Assembly: GCF_038632915.1 (NCBI RefSeq)
Contig: NZ_CP152050.1
Location: 3,347,501-3,411,500, forward strand
Length of the DNA: 64,000 nucleotides
DNA from: Paenisporosarcina sp. FSL H8-0542
Lineage (GTDB): Bacteria; Bacillota; Bacilli; Bacillales_A; Planococcaceae
Direction: 5' to 3'
Shown here: positions 17,401 to 26,318 of the stretch, in pieces
How the letters are laid out: every line of letters begins with the position of its first letter
Position numbering within the stretch: position 1 is the stretch's first letter
Made by a program: the position numbers and the translations under genes
Notes under the pieces: model-generated
Seen by the model: only the letters and a program-made list of their open reading frames with translations
Database searches by the model: none
What the model was told of the DNA's origin: nothing

Positions 17401-17685
17401 AGAACTTAAATCCTCAGGCAATCCACGTACACTTTCACTTTTGCCATCAAAGGTCACTCCAGCATAGTCTTCCTTTTCACTATAGGAATCTCCATTCGTT
17501 TTATTAATATGGGTATGGTTAAGCAACCATGTCAGACCTTTATGTTCACGCAAATCCCCGTTCGGAACGGTCTTATCCAGAATAACAATATCCAAATTTT
17601 GTGCATGCCGTTCTTCCCATAGCCATATGGCAAGCGGCAATAGCAGGACAAAAAGAAATAAGACAATCCACTTTATAAATCTCAT
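14452..17685 (-). CDS. Large membrane-anchored glycoside hydrolase-like protein
   Basis: One N-terminal membrane helix anchors about 1050 extracellular residues. The middle (about 400-800) looks like a (beta/alpha)8 glycosidase: GVNIGMGKPGTFPGE and NANTIRIYTLHPPAFYEAL at the start, GWMIGIEWYP, FASYHVYPYYPDF, and MPVLIAEFGLPASRG, whose glutamate fits the nucleophile strand of clan GH-A enzymes. The C-terminal third (DGDIEDWADADP onward) is beta-rich and resembles a carbohydrate-binding module. It is convergent with the GGDEF-glycosyltransferase operon, and it probably trims or modifies the polymer. The ribosome site (GGTGCGG) is weak. The exact GH family is not determined. Confidence 0.7.
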   Translation of the reverse strand: MRFIKWIVLFLFVLLLPLAIWLWEERHAQNLDIVILDKTVPNGDLREHKGLTWLLNHTHINKTNGDSYSEKEDYAGVTFDGKSESVRGLPEDLSSADMIYVADTYGIYESEQEKLSDKIEGGLSSGEWTSIHQAVDQNDVPLIMEFNSISSPTEPLVRKEVSKYLGFEQKGWTGRYFKELSNDNGEIPQWLVDSYEAAGNQKWSFAGEGLVFIEENTEMVRVLSLENGDVDEASINLTFTQNGEKKFNLDGESPYRYWFDITEAVDENNVLAYFELPVNKQGQALLDEWGIPSRFPAVIEKKQDATSSYYFAGDFVDTNDIPSIYQYSGITKVKEWFTFDFVYPEQSFFWKTYVPMMKVLLEDVKDVGSKDKQLIHKPSVLQNELGLNYSAKVNGDRFDVYTNGEWKTLTVKGVNIGMGKPGTFPGEAAITKGEYARWFKQIGEMNANTIRIYTLHPPAFYEALKEYNESHEKPLYVFHGVWIDEAPLEETLDAFTPEITDRFQKEFQKITDVIHGNAKVAKEPGHAYGTYKADISPYVIGWMIGIEWYPFMVDNMATKYKGMDQYNGEYIQTTNAVGFELWIAQQMDQLTVYEAETYKWTRPMSFTNWVSTDNIEQPAEPLEQEDLASVDPNHMHYKENLSMPGMFASYHVYPYYPDFLNLEERYTEYIDHRGEKNNYAGYLHDLKASHKMPVLIAEFGLPASRGLTHVNPFGWNQGFHTEQEQGNYLSSLYEDIIQEGMMGGLVFTWQDEWFKRTWNTMDLDNADRRPFWSNAQTNEQNFGLLNFDRMLIKTDGDIEDWADADPMYQSGKGPITALYATSDERFLYVRIDGKPGTDWLKNTKPQLLFDVSPGSGNDRVDELGDVTFNQPFADFWLSIQSTEEARMKVDAYYDVFYYQYGIELNMMDSATTKPTKNSGLFNEIRLPLNKGITRPDTGESFPFSSYETGKMRFGNSNPDSPDYDSLADYYVDPSTGVMEIRIPWLLLNIKDPSSKEVFGDVYVDGMDAKQQIDDIGIALGVTDNQGQVIQTFPSSTSTSISVDEVSRYRWEAWELPYSSERLKQSYLILQETFSKTP

Positions 17686-18235
17686 ATAACCGCACCAACT
17701 CTCAATTTATAGAATCTGCAATTCACTTACCGTTTCATTCCATCTAAAGAAAAAACCGAAAAAGAAGCCTCTGCTCACACAGGATCAGGGCTTCCCAGTA
17801 GTTTACTAAGAATTTCATTTCTTCTGCGAGTGCGTGAACACCCACTCTCGAACTTGGTAAATAGATATCACTGAAACAAATAATCACATTAATGACCATC
17901 GTTGTATAGATAAACTTGTCCGAAGACTGTTTCGGGAAATCATTACAATAAGCTCCAAACTGATTTCCAATATTCACTAAAGATTCTAACATACAAAAGC
18001 AACTTAAGAGTACGTTGTTCCAATAAAATAACTTAACGATGCAGGAACAAAGGTTTCTCGCAAATTCTATTTTTTGATAAAGCTTCAAATAATCGAAATG
18101 TGAGATTGGATTTAATAAAACATACAGCTATAAGGATGCCTCGCATAGAAATGACTGAGCGACCGCACACCGACGAAAACAATACCTTTACTAATTTTTT
18201 CATTCAATTGTAGTTAATAATCTGAATTCGGAAAT
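17686..18235. other. Intergenic stretch without a convincing gene
   Basis: An open frame of 114 codons exists on the minus strand (17744-18088), but it starts at TTG without a ribosome site, is rich in cysteine and phenylalanine and matches nothing I know. A decayed gene is possible. I see no clear terminator after helD here. Confidence 0.3.
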
Positions 18236-20542
18236 TCAAGTGAAAAATGGAGTGGGTTCTCCCAGGCTATAGAGTTGTAAGTGATGCATTGCTCGCGTGC
18301 AAACGGTATAGAAGACGCGGCGCAAGCTTTCGTCTCCATAGACATGCGTTGATGCATCGTACACAATGACCGCTTCAAATTCAATGCCTTTTGATAAGTA
18401 CGACGGGATGACAACAACCCCCTGTTCGTATTCCATAGAGCCCGTCGTCATCAATTTCAAGCCAGGAACAGTAGATAACCCTTCATAGGCATGACTACTT
18501 TCCTCAACGGATTTACAAATGATTGCAATACTCTGGTAGCCACGCTCTTGCAACTGCTCTACTTTCCTGCTGATGTGTTGGTGAAGTTCTTCTGTACTGT
18601 CAACTTGTTCTAAGCGAGGGCTCTCTCCTTCGCGTTCAAATGGAATAATTCGATCACCGTTTGGTATAAGTTTTCTGGTGAAGTCGACGATCGGCTTTGT
18701 CGAACGATAGCTTCGGGCTAGATAAATGACCGTTGTTTCGTTGGGTCCGTACAAATCCAACAGAGACTGGAAATCATTCGTTTGACGAGCATGCGCAAAA
18801 ATCGCTTGATTAAAGTCACCCAGCACTGTCATTCGCGCGGCAGGAAATATGCGTTTGATAAATCCAAACTGAAAAGGCGAATAGTCTTGCGCTTCATCTA
18901 TCACAACTTGTTTAATGGAACGATTGGTCTGGAATCCAAGAATCAACTCTTTTAAATAGACGTACGGTGTCGCATCTTCATACAACAGGTTGCCTTCATC
19001 GAGCGCTTCACATGTTCGTTCACAAATTGCCGACCATTCTTGAGGCAACTCGTATGATGAGAATCTCCGCATGTTTGTAGGGTTTTCGAAAAGCTGTCTG
19101 TAAAGCTGTTTGATATCCACAAACTGAAACGCTCGAATTCGTTTTCGCAAAGTGTTGAGTTTTTGACGGACGATCAACTGCGCGAGTGCTTTTGGACTCA
19201 TGTCGTAATCCGTCATCGCCTCTCTTTCATAGCCATGTTTCTTGGCTAAGTACCGATGCGCTTTATGATAGTCGTCATTGCTTAACGAGTCCATTTTTTC
19301 TTGGACCCACGGTTTTTCCCACTCTTCTTTCGCCACTTGAGCGATTTGTTCAATCAGCCAGTCCCTTAATTTCTCGATTCGATTGAGGAGCCGAAGTGAC
19401 GTGTGGTTCTCATAAAATCGATCTTCCATTTGCTTTGCGCTCACCATGAGTTTTCCGCGAAAACGAAGATCCTGGAAACACATGCCAGCGTTTCCCAAAG
19501 AACTGTGATAGGTATTGATGGCATCAAAATAATCTGTTGAAGCTTTCCATTCAATACTGGCCAATCGCGTGTGGTAGGAAGGATCTTTCGTTTTTGTGTA
19601 GACATATTCTAATTGATCGAATGGATTCTCGACTTGAAATTGTTGATCGAGTCGTTGATGCAGATATTGTTGAAAAGTCACTTGGTGCATGTTTACTTCT
19701 CCGAGTTCTGGAAGCACATTGGCGACGTAGCTGTTAAACATGGAATTTGGGGAAAATAAAATGATTTGATCGCTCGTCAGACTATCTCGATAGTGGTATA
19801 GCAAATAAGCAATTCGTTGCAGCGCGACCGATGTCTTGCCACTCCCAGCTGCACCATGCACAATTAACAATTTCCCGTGGTCATGACGAACAATTTGGTT
19901 TTGCTCCTGTTGAATGGTGGCGACAATTGAATGCATCTGCTTATCAGTGCCTTTTCCAAGCACTTGTTGCAAAATCTCATCACCAATTGTTAGAGTTGTG
20001 TCAAATATCGATTCCAACGTGCCATCACGTATGATATATTGCCACTTTTTTTCTAATGTCCCTTCAATGAAGTCTCCTGGAATCGTATATTTCGCAGGAC
20101 CCGGCTGATAATCGTAATACACGCTCGAGATCGGTGCTCGCCAGTCGTAAATCAGAAAATCATCTCCACTTACGTCTTTAAGAGTGGAAATCCCGATGTA
20201 GATTTGTTCAGGCGAGGATGTGCCGTCTTCTAAAAAATCAATTCGACCGAAATAAGGGATTTTCTGCATACGCTGGAGTGTAGCTAAGCGTTTTGATGTA
20301 TGGCGATGCAAGCTTTGACTGACAGCTAACGCTTCTGCTTCTTGACGCAAACCAATAATCGTTTCTAAATAATCATCAAACGAATCTGTATTTACTTTCA
20401 CTTCTTCCCAAAAGTGCTTCCGAATGTTGATGACTTCTTTTTTTAGTCGTGTCGTATCTCCATCAAGTGTCTGCATTTCCTTTGAGATGACATCCATGAC
20501 ATGGTCCAATCGTTGTTGTTCCTGATGCAGTTCCAGTTTCAT
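18236..20542 (-). CDS. helD: HelD, RNA polymerase-recycling UvrD-like helicase
   Basis: This is the UvrD/Rep-like motor that removes stalled RNA polymerase from DNA. The long N-terminal coiled coil (about 1-95) is followed by the HelD-specific segment DDFLIYDWRAPISSVYYDY, Walker A GAAGSGKT (230-237), VVIDEAQDYSPFQF (motif II), LARSYRST and SKGIEFEAVIVYDA. The C-terminal LRRVFYTVCTRAMHHL is motif VI. At 768 residues it is the size of B. subtilis HelD. AAGGGGCG precedes the ATG. It is monocistronic, from a promoter at 20599-20628. Confidence 0.93.
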   Translation of the reverse strand: MKLELHQEQQRLDHVMDVISKEMQTLDGDTTRLKKEVINIRKHFWEEVKVNTDSFDDYLETIIGLRQEAEALAVSQSLHRHTSKRLATLQRMQKIPYFGRIDFLEDGTSSPEQIYIGISTLKDVSGDDFLIYDWRAPISSVYYDYQPGPAKYTIPGDFIEGTLEKKWQYIIRDGTLESIFDTTLTIGDEILQQVLGKGTDKQMHSIVATIQQEQNQIVRHDHGKLLIVHGAAGSGKTSVALQRIAYLLYHYRDSLTSDQIILFSPNSMFNSYVANVLPELGEVNMHQVTFQQYLHQRLDQQFQVENPFDQLEYVYTKTKDPSYHTRLASIEWKASTDYFDAINTYHSSLGNAGMCFQDLRFRGKLMVSAKQMEDRFYENHTSLRLLNRIEKLRDWLIEQIAQVAKEEWEKPWVQEKMDSLSNDDYHKAHRYLAKKHGYEREAMTDYDMSPKALAQLIVRQKLNTLRKRIRAFQFVDIKQLYRQLFENPTNMRRFSSYELPQEWSAICERTCEALDEGNLLYEDATPYVYLKELILGFQTNRSIKQVVIDEAQDYSPFQFGFIKRIFPAARMTVLGDFNQAIFAHARQTNDFQSLLDLYGPNETTVIYLARSYRSTKPIVDFTRKLIPNGDRIIPFEREGESPRLEQVDSTEELHQHISRKVEQLQERGYQSIAIICKSVEESSHAYEGLSTVPGLKLMTTGSMEYEQGVVVIPSYLSKGIEFEAVIVYDASTHVYGDESLRRVFYTVCTRAMHHLQLYSLGEPTPFFT

Positions 20543-20596
20543 CGCAATCGCCCCTTAAAAAGTTTTCTCAAAAAGCTTGACTATTGACGGATCGGT

Positions 20597-20629
20597 ATTG
20601 TATACTTAAAGTAAGGAATACTATACAAT
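20597..20629 (-). promoter_or_regulatory. helD promoter overlapping a palindrome
   Basis: On the minus strand TTGTAT and TATACA lie 18 bases apart. ATTGTATA at one end is the exact inverse of TATACAAT at the other, so both promoter boxes lie in the arms of an inverted repeat with 17 bases between the arms. The symmetry may be an operator or a coincidence of the two boxes. Confidence 0.5.
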
Positions 20630-20716
20630 TCGACAAATATAAACATATCTATATAACTGTATCATATTTAACAAAACCTGTCACTAGTCGAAACGCTTTT
20701 GCGGATCGATTTCTAT

Positions 20717-20757
20717 AGAAAAAACGACCTTGATTCACAAGGTCGTTTTTTTATTTT
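20717..20757 (-). terminator. Terminator of the DUF4256 gene
   Basis: AAACGACCTTG pairs with CAAGGTCGTTT around a short loop with T-runs on both strands. Confidence 0.85.
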
Positions 20758-20831
20758 TATTGAATTGTTGTGAAATTTTGATTGAACATATATCAAGGCT
20801 ATCTGAGATAAACCCTGCTATCCATATAACT

Positions 20832-21395
20832 TTAAACCTTCAATAATCCTCTAAACCCTCTCGCAGCATAATACGAATCGGCTCCATTGTGATACACAAA
20901 GACCGTGTCATAGCGACGATCACAGAACAGTGCGCCGCCGAGTTTGCGGATATCGTCTGGCGTTTGGATCCAACTGGATGTCTTGGTGTCGAATTCACCA
21001 AGCGTCTGGAGGTGTCGGTACCGTTCTTCGGTTAACAATTCAATTCCCATTTCCGCCGCTACGTCTACCACGGAGTTTTCAGGTTTGAATTTTTTGCGTG
21101 CTTCGAGGGCTGCACGGTCGTAGCATAGACTTCTGCGCTCTTTCGGACTTTCTTTGGCGCAGTCGCAGAAAAGATATTCGACAGCTTCTTCATCGTAGCC
21201 GATGACATCCGGTTCCCCGCCAGTTCGTTCCATTTCGTTTAGGGACCAAAGCTTTTCCAGACTGTCTTCTAGCTTGGTTTGCACGTCCTGCCAGTTGACT
21301 CCTTCATGACGTTCCGTGTGTTTTTCAAAGCGTTTCTGTAGTGTTTCGAGTAATTTGTTTTGTTCTTCAGTTGATAAGTTTTTGGTTGGGCTCAA
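20832..21395 (-). CDS. DUF4256 domain-containing protein
   Basis: This matches the DUF4256 family: the N-terminal LETLQKRFEKHTERHEGVNW, the middle EPDVIGYDEEAVEYLFCDCAKESP and the C-terminal GGALFCDRRYDTVFVYHNGA are its hallmark blocks. Members are soluble proteins of about 185 residues with no assigned function. Here 187 residues start at TTG, with AAAGGAGAG upstream. The gene is monocistronic with its own terminator. Confidence 0.88.
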   Translation of the reverse strand: MSPTKNLSTEEQNKLLETLQKRFEKHTERHEGVNWQDVQTKLEDSLEKLWSLNEMERTGGEPDVIGYDEEAVEYLFCDCAKESPKERRSLCYDRAALEARKKFKPENSVVDVAAEMGIELLTEERYRHLQTLGEFDTKTSSWIQTPDDIRKLGGALFCDRRYDTVFVYHNGADSYYAARGFRGLLKV

Positions 21396-21694
21396 CGCTC
21401 TTCTCTCCTTTATCGAGTTTCTAGTATTTATGTTATAGCGTTTTTACTTCTTTCACAAATTGGTATCTTTTTTTCTGCACTCCGATGGCAAATAAGTGAT
21501 TTGAATTCCACCTTTCGGGAGAGCGTCTTGATTTGGAACAATCGATTAAAAGAAACTACTTTGAGATAATTTATTAGCATCCAAAAATTGTGCTTTTTAC
21601 ATTATTTTCTTAATTTTATCAAAAAGAACTACTTTTAATATATACTAGTTTTATTGACTGTCATAAATAGGTTTAAATGTTGGAGGTTATCTAA

Positions 21695-22381
21695 ATGCTC
21701 AAAAGTTTTCTAAATAAAATAATGCCAAACAACTCTTTTGATAAAACAAAAACTATTCCTTCTAATTTCCAAACTCATAAGATCTATCTTTTTGAATCAA
21801 ATCAAAAAGAGTTAGAGGATATAATAAATTCCCCAATGACTACAGGGGTAGCTCCAGGATACATTTATTTTGTTCAAGAGCACATGAATGGGACATTTAA
21901 AATTGGGAAAACCAAACACATCGAAAGACGCATGAATCTTTTTGGCGTGAAATTACCTTTTGAGAATAAACTTATCTATCTTATCAAAACTGCTAATTAC
22001 CATCAAACAGAAGTTGCATTTCATAAGCACTTTTCCAGTAAACGCTTAGAAGGAGAATGGTTTTTATTAACTAAAGAAGATATCTCTTGGATTAGGGCTG
22101 GTAAATATACACCGGATATTAATCAAACACTCATTCCTCAAGCAGAAGTGAAAAAAGAGTCTGTAGCTACTAATGACCCGAATGATGATAAACCACTGAC
22201 ACTTAAACAAATTGATTTCGCAAAAACATTGATTCAAAAATTAGATAATGAATATATATTAAATGTTAGTCCCTCGACTTTAACACAAACAGATTTAAAA
22301 AGGTTAAGCGTATACTTTAGATTTAAAAACAAGGGTGCCTTGATAAATTTGGTCAAAAGCGGCGTGTTGAAAGCCAAATAA
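21695..22381 (+). CDS. T5orf172/MUG113-type GIY-YIG domain protein
   Basis: This is a small protein with a GIY-YIG-related nuclease domain. PGYIYFVQEHMNGTFKIGKT carries the two-strand GIY-YIG-like core (YIYFV and FKIGKT), ERRMNLFG supplies the conserved arginine, and EVAFHKHFSSKRLEGEWFLL the glutamate and the family's closing GEWF motif. An approximately 100-residue tail (TLKQIDFAKTLIQKLDNEY onward) is unassigned. GGAGG precedes the ATG. Such proteins occur in phages and defence loci. It stands alone at the edge of the nuclease-rich region. Confidence 0.8.
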   Translation: MLKSFLNKIMPNNSFDKTKTIPSNFQTHKIYLFESNQKELEDIINSPMTTGVAPGYIYFVQEHMNGTFKIGKTKHIERRMNLFGVKLPFENKLIYLIKTANYHQTEVAFHKHFSSKRLEGEWFLLTKEDISWIRAGKYTPDINQTLIPQAEVKKESVATNDPNDDKPLTLKQIDFAKTLIQKLDNEYILNVSPSTLTQTDLKRLSVYFRFKNKGALINLVKSGVLKAK

Positions 22382-22454
22382 ATAATTATAAGTTACTGTC
22401 CTCGGTCTAGATTCGATGCCATTTCAGATGCTCGCTACATGAAAACCAAGAAAA

Positions 22455-22500
22455 CGAGAGAACCCAGCCGAGTAATCACTCCGCTTGGTTCTCTTTCCTT
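22455..22500. terminator. Bidirectional terminator
   Basis: AGAGAACC and GGTTCTCT form the base of an imperfect stem (extended by AGC/GCT and GAGT/ACTC) ending in TTTCCTTT. It separates the converging 21695 and 22574 genes. Confidence 0.75.
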
Positions 22501-22573
22501 TAGCAAACTTATGATTCAAAAATACTACGTTACGTGGAAGTTTGTCTAAATAAAATCCTCTTAAATGGTCATT

Positions 22574-23422
22574 TCACCCTTTTGGATTTAAATATGACCC
22601 TAATCTCCATTGATTCCATTTATTTAATTTCTCGGCTCGTCCTGGTGCAACACAATAGTCAGTAATCTCAGTGACATCACCCTGATAATCCAGAGGAAGT
22701 GAATCTTTATTTTGATGCACATATTGTGCAATATATTTCCGAGCAACAGTAATACCCGATAGGTCATCTCGAATCATTTTTGCCTTTCCATTATAAATCA
22801 TCTCAACTTTATAAGGTTTATATGCTCTGCTTCCCGTAATTCTAAAGTAAAAATCATTACTCCTATTGATTCCACTAATTATTTCTTTTGGCATTCCAGA
22901 GGAACGTCTTTTGGATTGAAATTTAAACTTAAGTTCTAAGAAATTTTCCACAAGAAAAAGAAGAACTAAATCATCAGTATTAATTGCCTCTAAAGAATGA
23001 AAGACATTATCCCAGCTAAGACGAATGACTTGAATATCTTCTTTTTTTATTAATCTTTTATGGGCTGAAATTTGTCCTTCATCTAATGTTCCTCTTATTT
23101 TAAATTCAAAAAGTAAATTAAAATTTTCTCCACATATCCATGCATCTGGTATGGAACCAGAATTGTCTTCAAGTTCAGAATGTATTACTCCACTTTTATA
23201 GGGTGCAATACCGATGATGAATTCGTGCGGCTTTGTTGGTTCGGGACAAAATTTTCTTCGAGTATTTATTGATAATGAAGAAAATTGAAAATTCAAAGCT
23301 TGCAGACCTATCAAACCCTTAATAAACTGCGGTAGAATTAATTTATCATTATACTCCAAAATATTCATTAGGATATTTGTATAGTGATCTTCTTCTTGTC
23401 CCTGATAATGAAAAATGTTCAT
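22574..23422 (-). CDS. PD-(D/E)xK nuclease-like protein
   Basis: I do not know the family, but a restriction-endonuclease fold is likely. SIPDAWICG (D93) followed by LLFEFKIRG (E106-F-K108) spells the PD...ExK active site with normal spacing, and the downstream helix DEGQISAHKRLIKKED fits the fold. The N-terminus HYQGQEEDHYTNILMNILEY, with its early glutamates and DHYTN, resembles PDDEXK_4-type proteins such as the 28856 gene. The C-terminal half looks like a DNA-binding or dimerisation region. AGGAGATG precedes the ATG. It is a single gene; its function in defence is an inference. Confidence 0.65.
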   Translation of the reverse strand: MNIFHYQGQEEDHYTNILMNILEYNDKLILPQFIKGLIGLQALNFQFSSLSINTRRKFCPEPTKPHEFIIGIAPYKSGVIHSELEDNSGSIPDAWICGENFNLLFEFKIRGTLDEGQISAHKRLIKKEDIQVIRLSWDNVFHSLEAINTDDLVLLFLVENFLELKFKFQSKRRSSGMPKEIISGINRSNDFYFRITGSRAYKPYKVEMIYNGKAKMIRDDLSGITVARKYIAQYVHQNKDSLPLDYQGDVTEITDYCVAPGRAEKLNKWNQWRLGSYLNPKG

Positions 23423-23608
23423 TTTTTCATCTCCTAAAATGCTTTCAACTATACAGGACTCGCGTTAACAACTCCTGCAACTATTCATCTATTACTATAT
23501 GGATTTCCTTTTGAGTTAATAACTGAAGAAGAAATCACCTAAATATAATTTGATTTTGGGCTAATAAAGGAATCGAAAATCTCTTCCGAACGGCTGCTAG
23601 TAAAATTC

Positions 23609-24166
23609 TTATATAGAAGCTACCCCATTACTCGTAATTCCTAAGATTCCTTTTACTGCCTCCAATAAGTTCTCAGCTATGAAATCTGGTTCAATCTCTT
23701 CCCATCTATACCGCTGATCATCTAAAGAAGATTTACCCCATCCTGTTAACACCAATATCTTGGTTGCCCCTACTGCATGGGCAGCTAACATATCAGTGGA
23801 TCCAACATCTCCAATAACGACACAATTCTTCAAATCTAGTTTATGTATTTTTGCTGCTTCAAGTAGCATGCCTGGTTTAGGCTTATTACAGCCACACTCA
23901 TCTTCTTCACTATGTGGACAAATAAAAGCATCTGTAAATCCAAATGTATAAAACTCTTTTTGAAATTCCTCAATGGATGCCTGTCCTTTGCTTATTCGAT
24001 GTTGATTCGTTAACGCAATCGTTTTTATTCCACGCTCTTTTAAAAGAGATAAAGCTTCTTCCGTAAATGAGTAAGGTTGAAAATTAGAAGGGTGAATAAA
24101 ATGACCAGTGCCACCAATGGTCCCGTCCCGGTCTATGAATACTGCTTCAATATCTTGGATTTTCAT
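23609..24166 (-). CDS. HAD-IIIA phosphatase (GmhB/HisB-N-like)
   Basis: This is a HAD-IIIA phosphatase. Motif I is FIDRDGTIGG, motif II is the threonine in IALTNQ, and motif IV is VVIGDVGSTDMLAA. The CPHSEEDECGCNKPKPGM loop is the zinc-binding insert of the GmhB family, though one of the usual ligands is hard to place. The KPKPGM lysine is motif III. GmhB acts on D,D-heptose bisphosphate; in Bacillales the related proteins have unknown substrates. GAGGAAAG lies about 13 bases upstream of the ATG. Its place among nuclease genes may be accidental. Confidence 0.88.
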   Translation of the reverse strand: MKIQDIEAVFIDRDGTIGGTGHFIHPSNFQPYSFTEEALSLLKERGIKTIALTNQHRISKGQASIEEFQKEFYTFGFTDAFICPHSEEDECGCNKPKPGMLLEAAKIHKLDLKNCVVIGDVGSTDMLAAHAVGATKILVLTGWGKSSLDDQRYRWEEIEPDFIAENLLEAVKGILGITSNGVASI

Positions 24167-24245
24167 TACAAACCAACTTTCCTCATAATATTAACCTCTC
24201 AAGAATAGTAGTAATCTCGTGCCCGGAGGTAAGAATTCTCACCTC

Positions 24246-25103
24246 TTAACTTTCTTTCTTTCGCTTATCATCTAGTCCAATCCAAAATATCCATCCATTT
24301 TGAGATTGACCAGAACATAGTTCCGCGGGAGTGCTTGGGCTATTAAATTCTACATCATCTATCAGCTTTGCTGTCATTTCATCGATTTTGATTGCTTTGC
24401 CCGATTCTATCAATTGATTATATCGTCTAAGCGAACGCTGATAGAATGTGCCACCATCATTCCAATCTTTTGTGCGTTCTAATGGAACTTTAATTTCAGA
24501 ATTAGATTGAAGTATGAACTTCCCATCCACCAGACGAATTGATGCCTTATGCGGAGGGCGTGCATTAAATATTTCACTGTCTTCTTGTTGGTTATATACC
24601 ATAGAAGAGACTGGATTAAATGAAATCCCCATCGCTTCAAGTAAAAACTGAATCTGTTTTGCAAATGAATTGAGTGTTGATTGGTTAAAAACGTTTACAT
24701 TCGGGGCAATTGTCCGTAAGTCGCGATTTTCTAAACTGTACTGCGTTTTTGAAAACGCTTGAATAAAATAATACTCTAAATAATCAATACTCAATTTATC
24801 AAAACTATTATTATCAGTAACAAAAAGTATTCCAAACTGCCAAAAGTCTTTCTCGCGTAAATGTGATTTAATGCGCATAATACCATTCACGGATTGTCCT
24901 ACATACACACTTGATTCATCTGAATCTGAAAACAAGAAATATACAGCATGATTGTTAGCATACTCAAGGGATTCAACTTTGCTCAATTGGCTTTTAGTAA
25001 AGTAAAATCCTCGAATTTGACTTGTTGGGTCTTGAAATATTCTTAGAGATGATGCGCTACTTGCATCTGGGAAATAAAGCATTAGTGTACGGTCGTTTTT
25101 CAT
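24246..25103 (-). CDS. GIY-YIG nuclease-like protein with C-terminal DUF4357
   Basis: The N-terminal half carries a GIY-YIG-like core: HAVYFLFSDSDESSVYVGQS (the VYF and YVG strands), RIKSHLREKDFW (arginine and histidine) and SIDYLEYYFIQAF (the catalytic-type glutamate). The C-terminus FNSPSTPAELCSGQSQNGWI matches the DUF4357 motif that often follows GIY-YIG domains. It is the last gene of a four-gene minus-strand operon, 61 bases after the preceding gene, with AGGAGTG upstream of ATG. It is probably the nuclease effector of the set; no enzymatic test is implied. Confidence 0.75.
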   Translation of the reverse strand: MKNDRTLMLYFPDASSASSLRIFQDPTSQIRGFYFTKSQLSKVESLEYANNHAVYFLFSDSDESSVYVGQSVNGIMRIKSHLREKDFWQFGILFVTDNNSFDKLSIDYLEYYFIQAFSKTQYSLENRDLRTIAPNVNVFNQSTLNSFAKQIQFLLEAMGISFNPVSSMVYNQQEDSEIFNARPPHKASIRLVDGKFILQSNSEIKVPLERTKDWNDGGTFYQRSLRRYNQLIESGKAIKIDEMTAKLIDDVEFNSPSTPAELCSGQSQNGWIFWIGLDDKRKKES

Positions 25104-25164
25104 ATGTCACACTCCTATATCTATTAAACCTATTCGTTCAAAGACGTTAACAATTACAAAAATG

Positions 25165-26286
25165 TTACTCAATGATTATATTCTTAACTTCTTTTGTAGC
25201 TTTACTTATCCCCTCATAACTTACTCGACCATTACCAAAAAAAGGTGTGACAAGCAGATATATTGTTCGTTTCCCAATTAGATTAAACTTATGCAAGTGA
25301 TACTGTTCCGTGTTAACTTTCCAACTCCTAGCCTTTTCAATGTTAATTTGAAAATGATTAAAAATCATTTCGGTTAAAGAACGATCATATGAAACAATCA
25401 ACTGCACTTCGGAATTTTTGATAAGGACTTCTTTTATCAAATCAAATCTCTTCTCTTTTACGTCTTTTTCATAAGCTCGTACAGTGTTCCAAATGTTTTG
25501 GTATGGTTGAATATTTGCTCGTGAAGGTTTTGGTAAAGGCATGAGTTCAGCCAAGAAATGATTTGATTCATTTCTACCTAGCTTTTTTGAGATAAAAAGA
25601 AAGTCATTTATTGAAGTTGCATCCACTTGTTCTGATTCCAACTCCAATAAAAACGCTGCAATAAATCGCCAAACGGTTGGCCCTTTAAATGAATCTAAAG
25701 GTACACCATAAAGATTTTCCCATACGTATTGGAAATCCATTTGCAGGTTGAAGTTGGATCGACATTCCAGACTTTCATCTAATGTAAGAGTCTTATTTCT
25801 CCAGACTTCCGCTCCTCCTTCTTCCATTCCCATAAACCATATAGGTGAATTGACTTGTCCATATCCTAGCCAATTATATAAACAGGATTCAACTAAATGT
25901 TTAGATGGAATTTTACCAATTTCAGTTATCGGTTCTTTTAAAGATTCAGTTTTTGGTTTTGGAGTTCTTGCCTGGAAATCATTCATCCCATTGTTAAGAG
26001 ACTTTATTGCAAAAGAGATTACTTCTTGTAACTCTTCCCGAGAAAAATTTTTAATGTTAATCCAACCACGCGAATCAACTTGATAACCTTTTGAATGAAT
26101 TAGTTCATCCTGCATAAACTTACCGATAACATACCCATTACCACTTGGGTAAATTTTAGTAGCCAGTATTTTAGCTCTTTTTGCGCTTTGTGGATATACA
26201 TAATCAATACGATTGCGACTAGACTCTTTTTCTTTCAATTCGGTAAAGGAAGCGAATATTGATTTTTTCATCTCATAACTGATCAT
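25165..26286 (-). CDS. Unknown 373-residue protein of the four-gene operon
   Basis: I do not recognise this protein. The first 100 residues form a separate small domain (DYVYPQSAKRAKILATKIYP, GYVIGKFMQDELIHSKGY, SREELQEVISFAIKSL). The second part begins with SPIWFMGMEEGGAEVW, which recalls the nucleotide-binding start of uracil-DNA-glycosylase-like folds (a hydrophobic strand then a G-rich turn), and ends with QLIVSYDRS and a final strand YLLVTPFFGNGRVSYEG. That fold is a guess. AAGGAG precedes the ATG. It lies 32 bases after the 26319 gene, so it is co-transcribed. Confidence 0.6.
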   Translation of the reverse strand: MISYEMKKSIFASFTELKEKESSRNRIDYVYPQSAKRAKILATKIYPSGNGYVIGKFMQDELIHSKGYQVDSRGWINIKNFSREELQEVISFAIKSLNNGMNDFQARTPKPKTESLKEPITEIGKIPSKHLVESCLYNWLGYGQVNSPIWFMGMEEGGAEVWRNKTLTLDESLECRSNFNLQMDFQYVWENLYGVPLDSFKGPTVWRFIAAFLLELESEQVDATSINDFLFISKKLGRNESNHFLAELMPLPKPSRANIQPYQNIWNTVRAYEKDVKEKRFDLIKEVLIKNSEVQLIVSYDRSLTEMIFNHFQINIEKARSWKVNTEQYHLHKFNLIGKRTIYLLVTPFFGNGRVSYEGISKATKEVKNIIIE

Positions 26287-26318
26287 GCTAAGTACTCCTT
26301 CTTTACATACGATTTCTT

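Noticed and set aside
17744-18088. A 114-residue protein on the minus strand
   Set aside because: TTG start without a ribosome site, unusual composition and no recognisable fold; listed only as an uncertain stretch.
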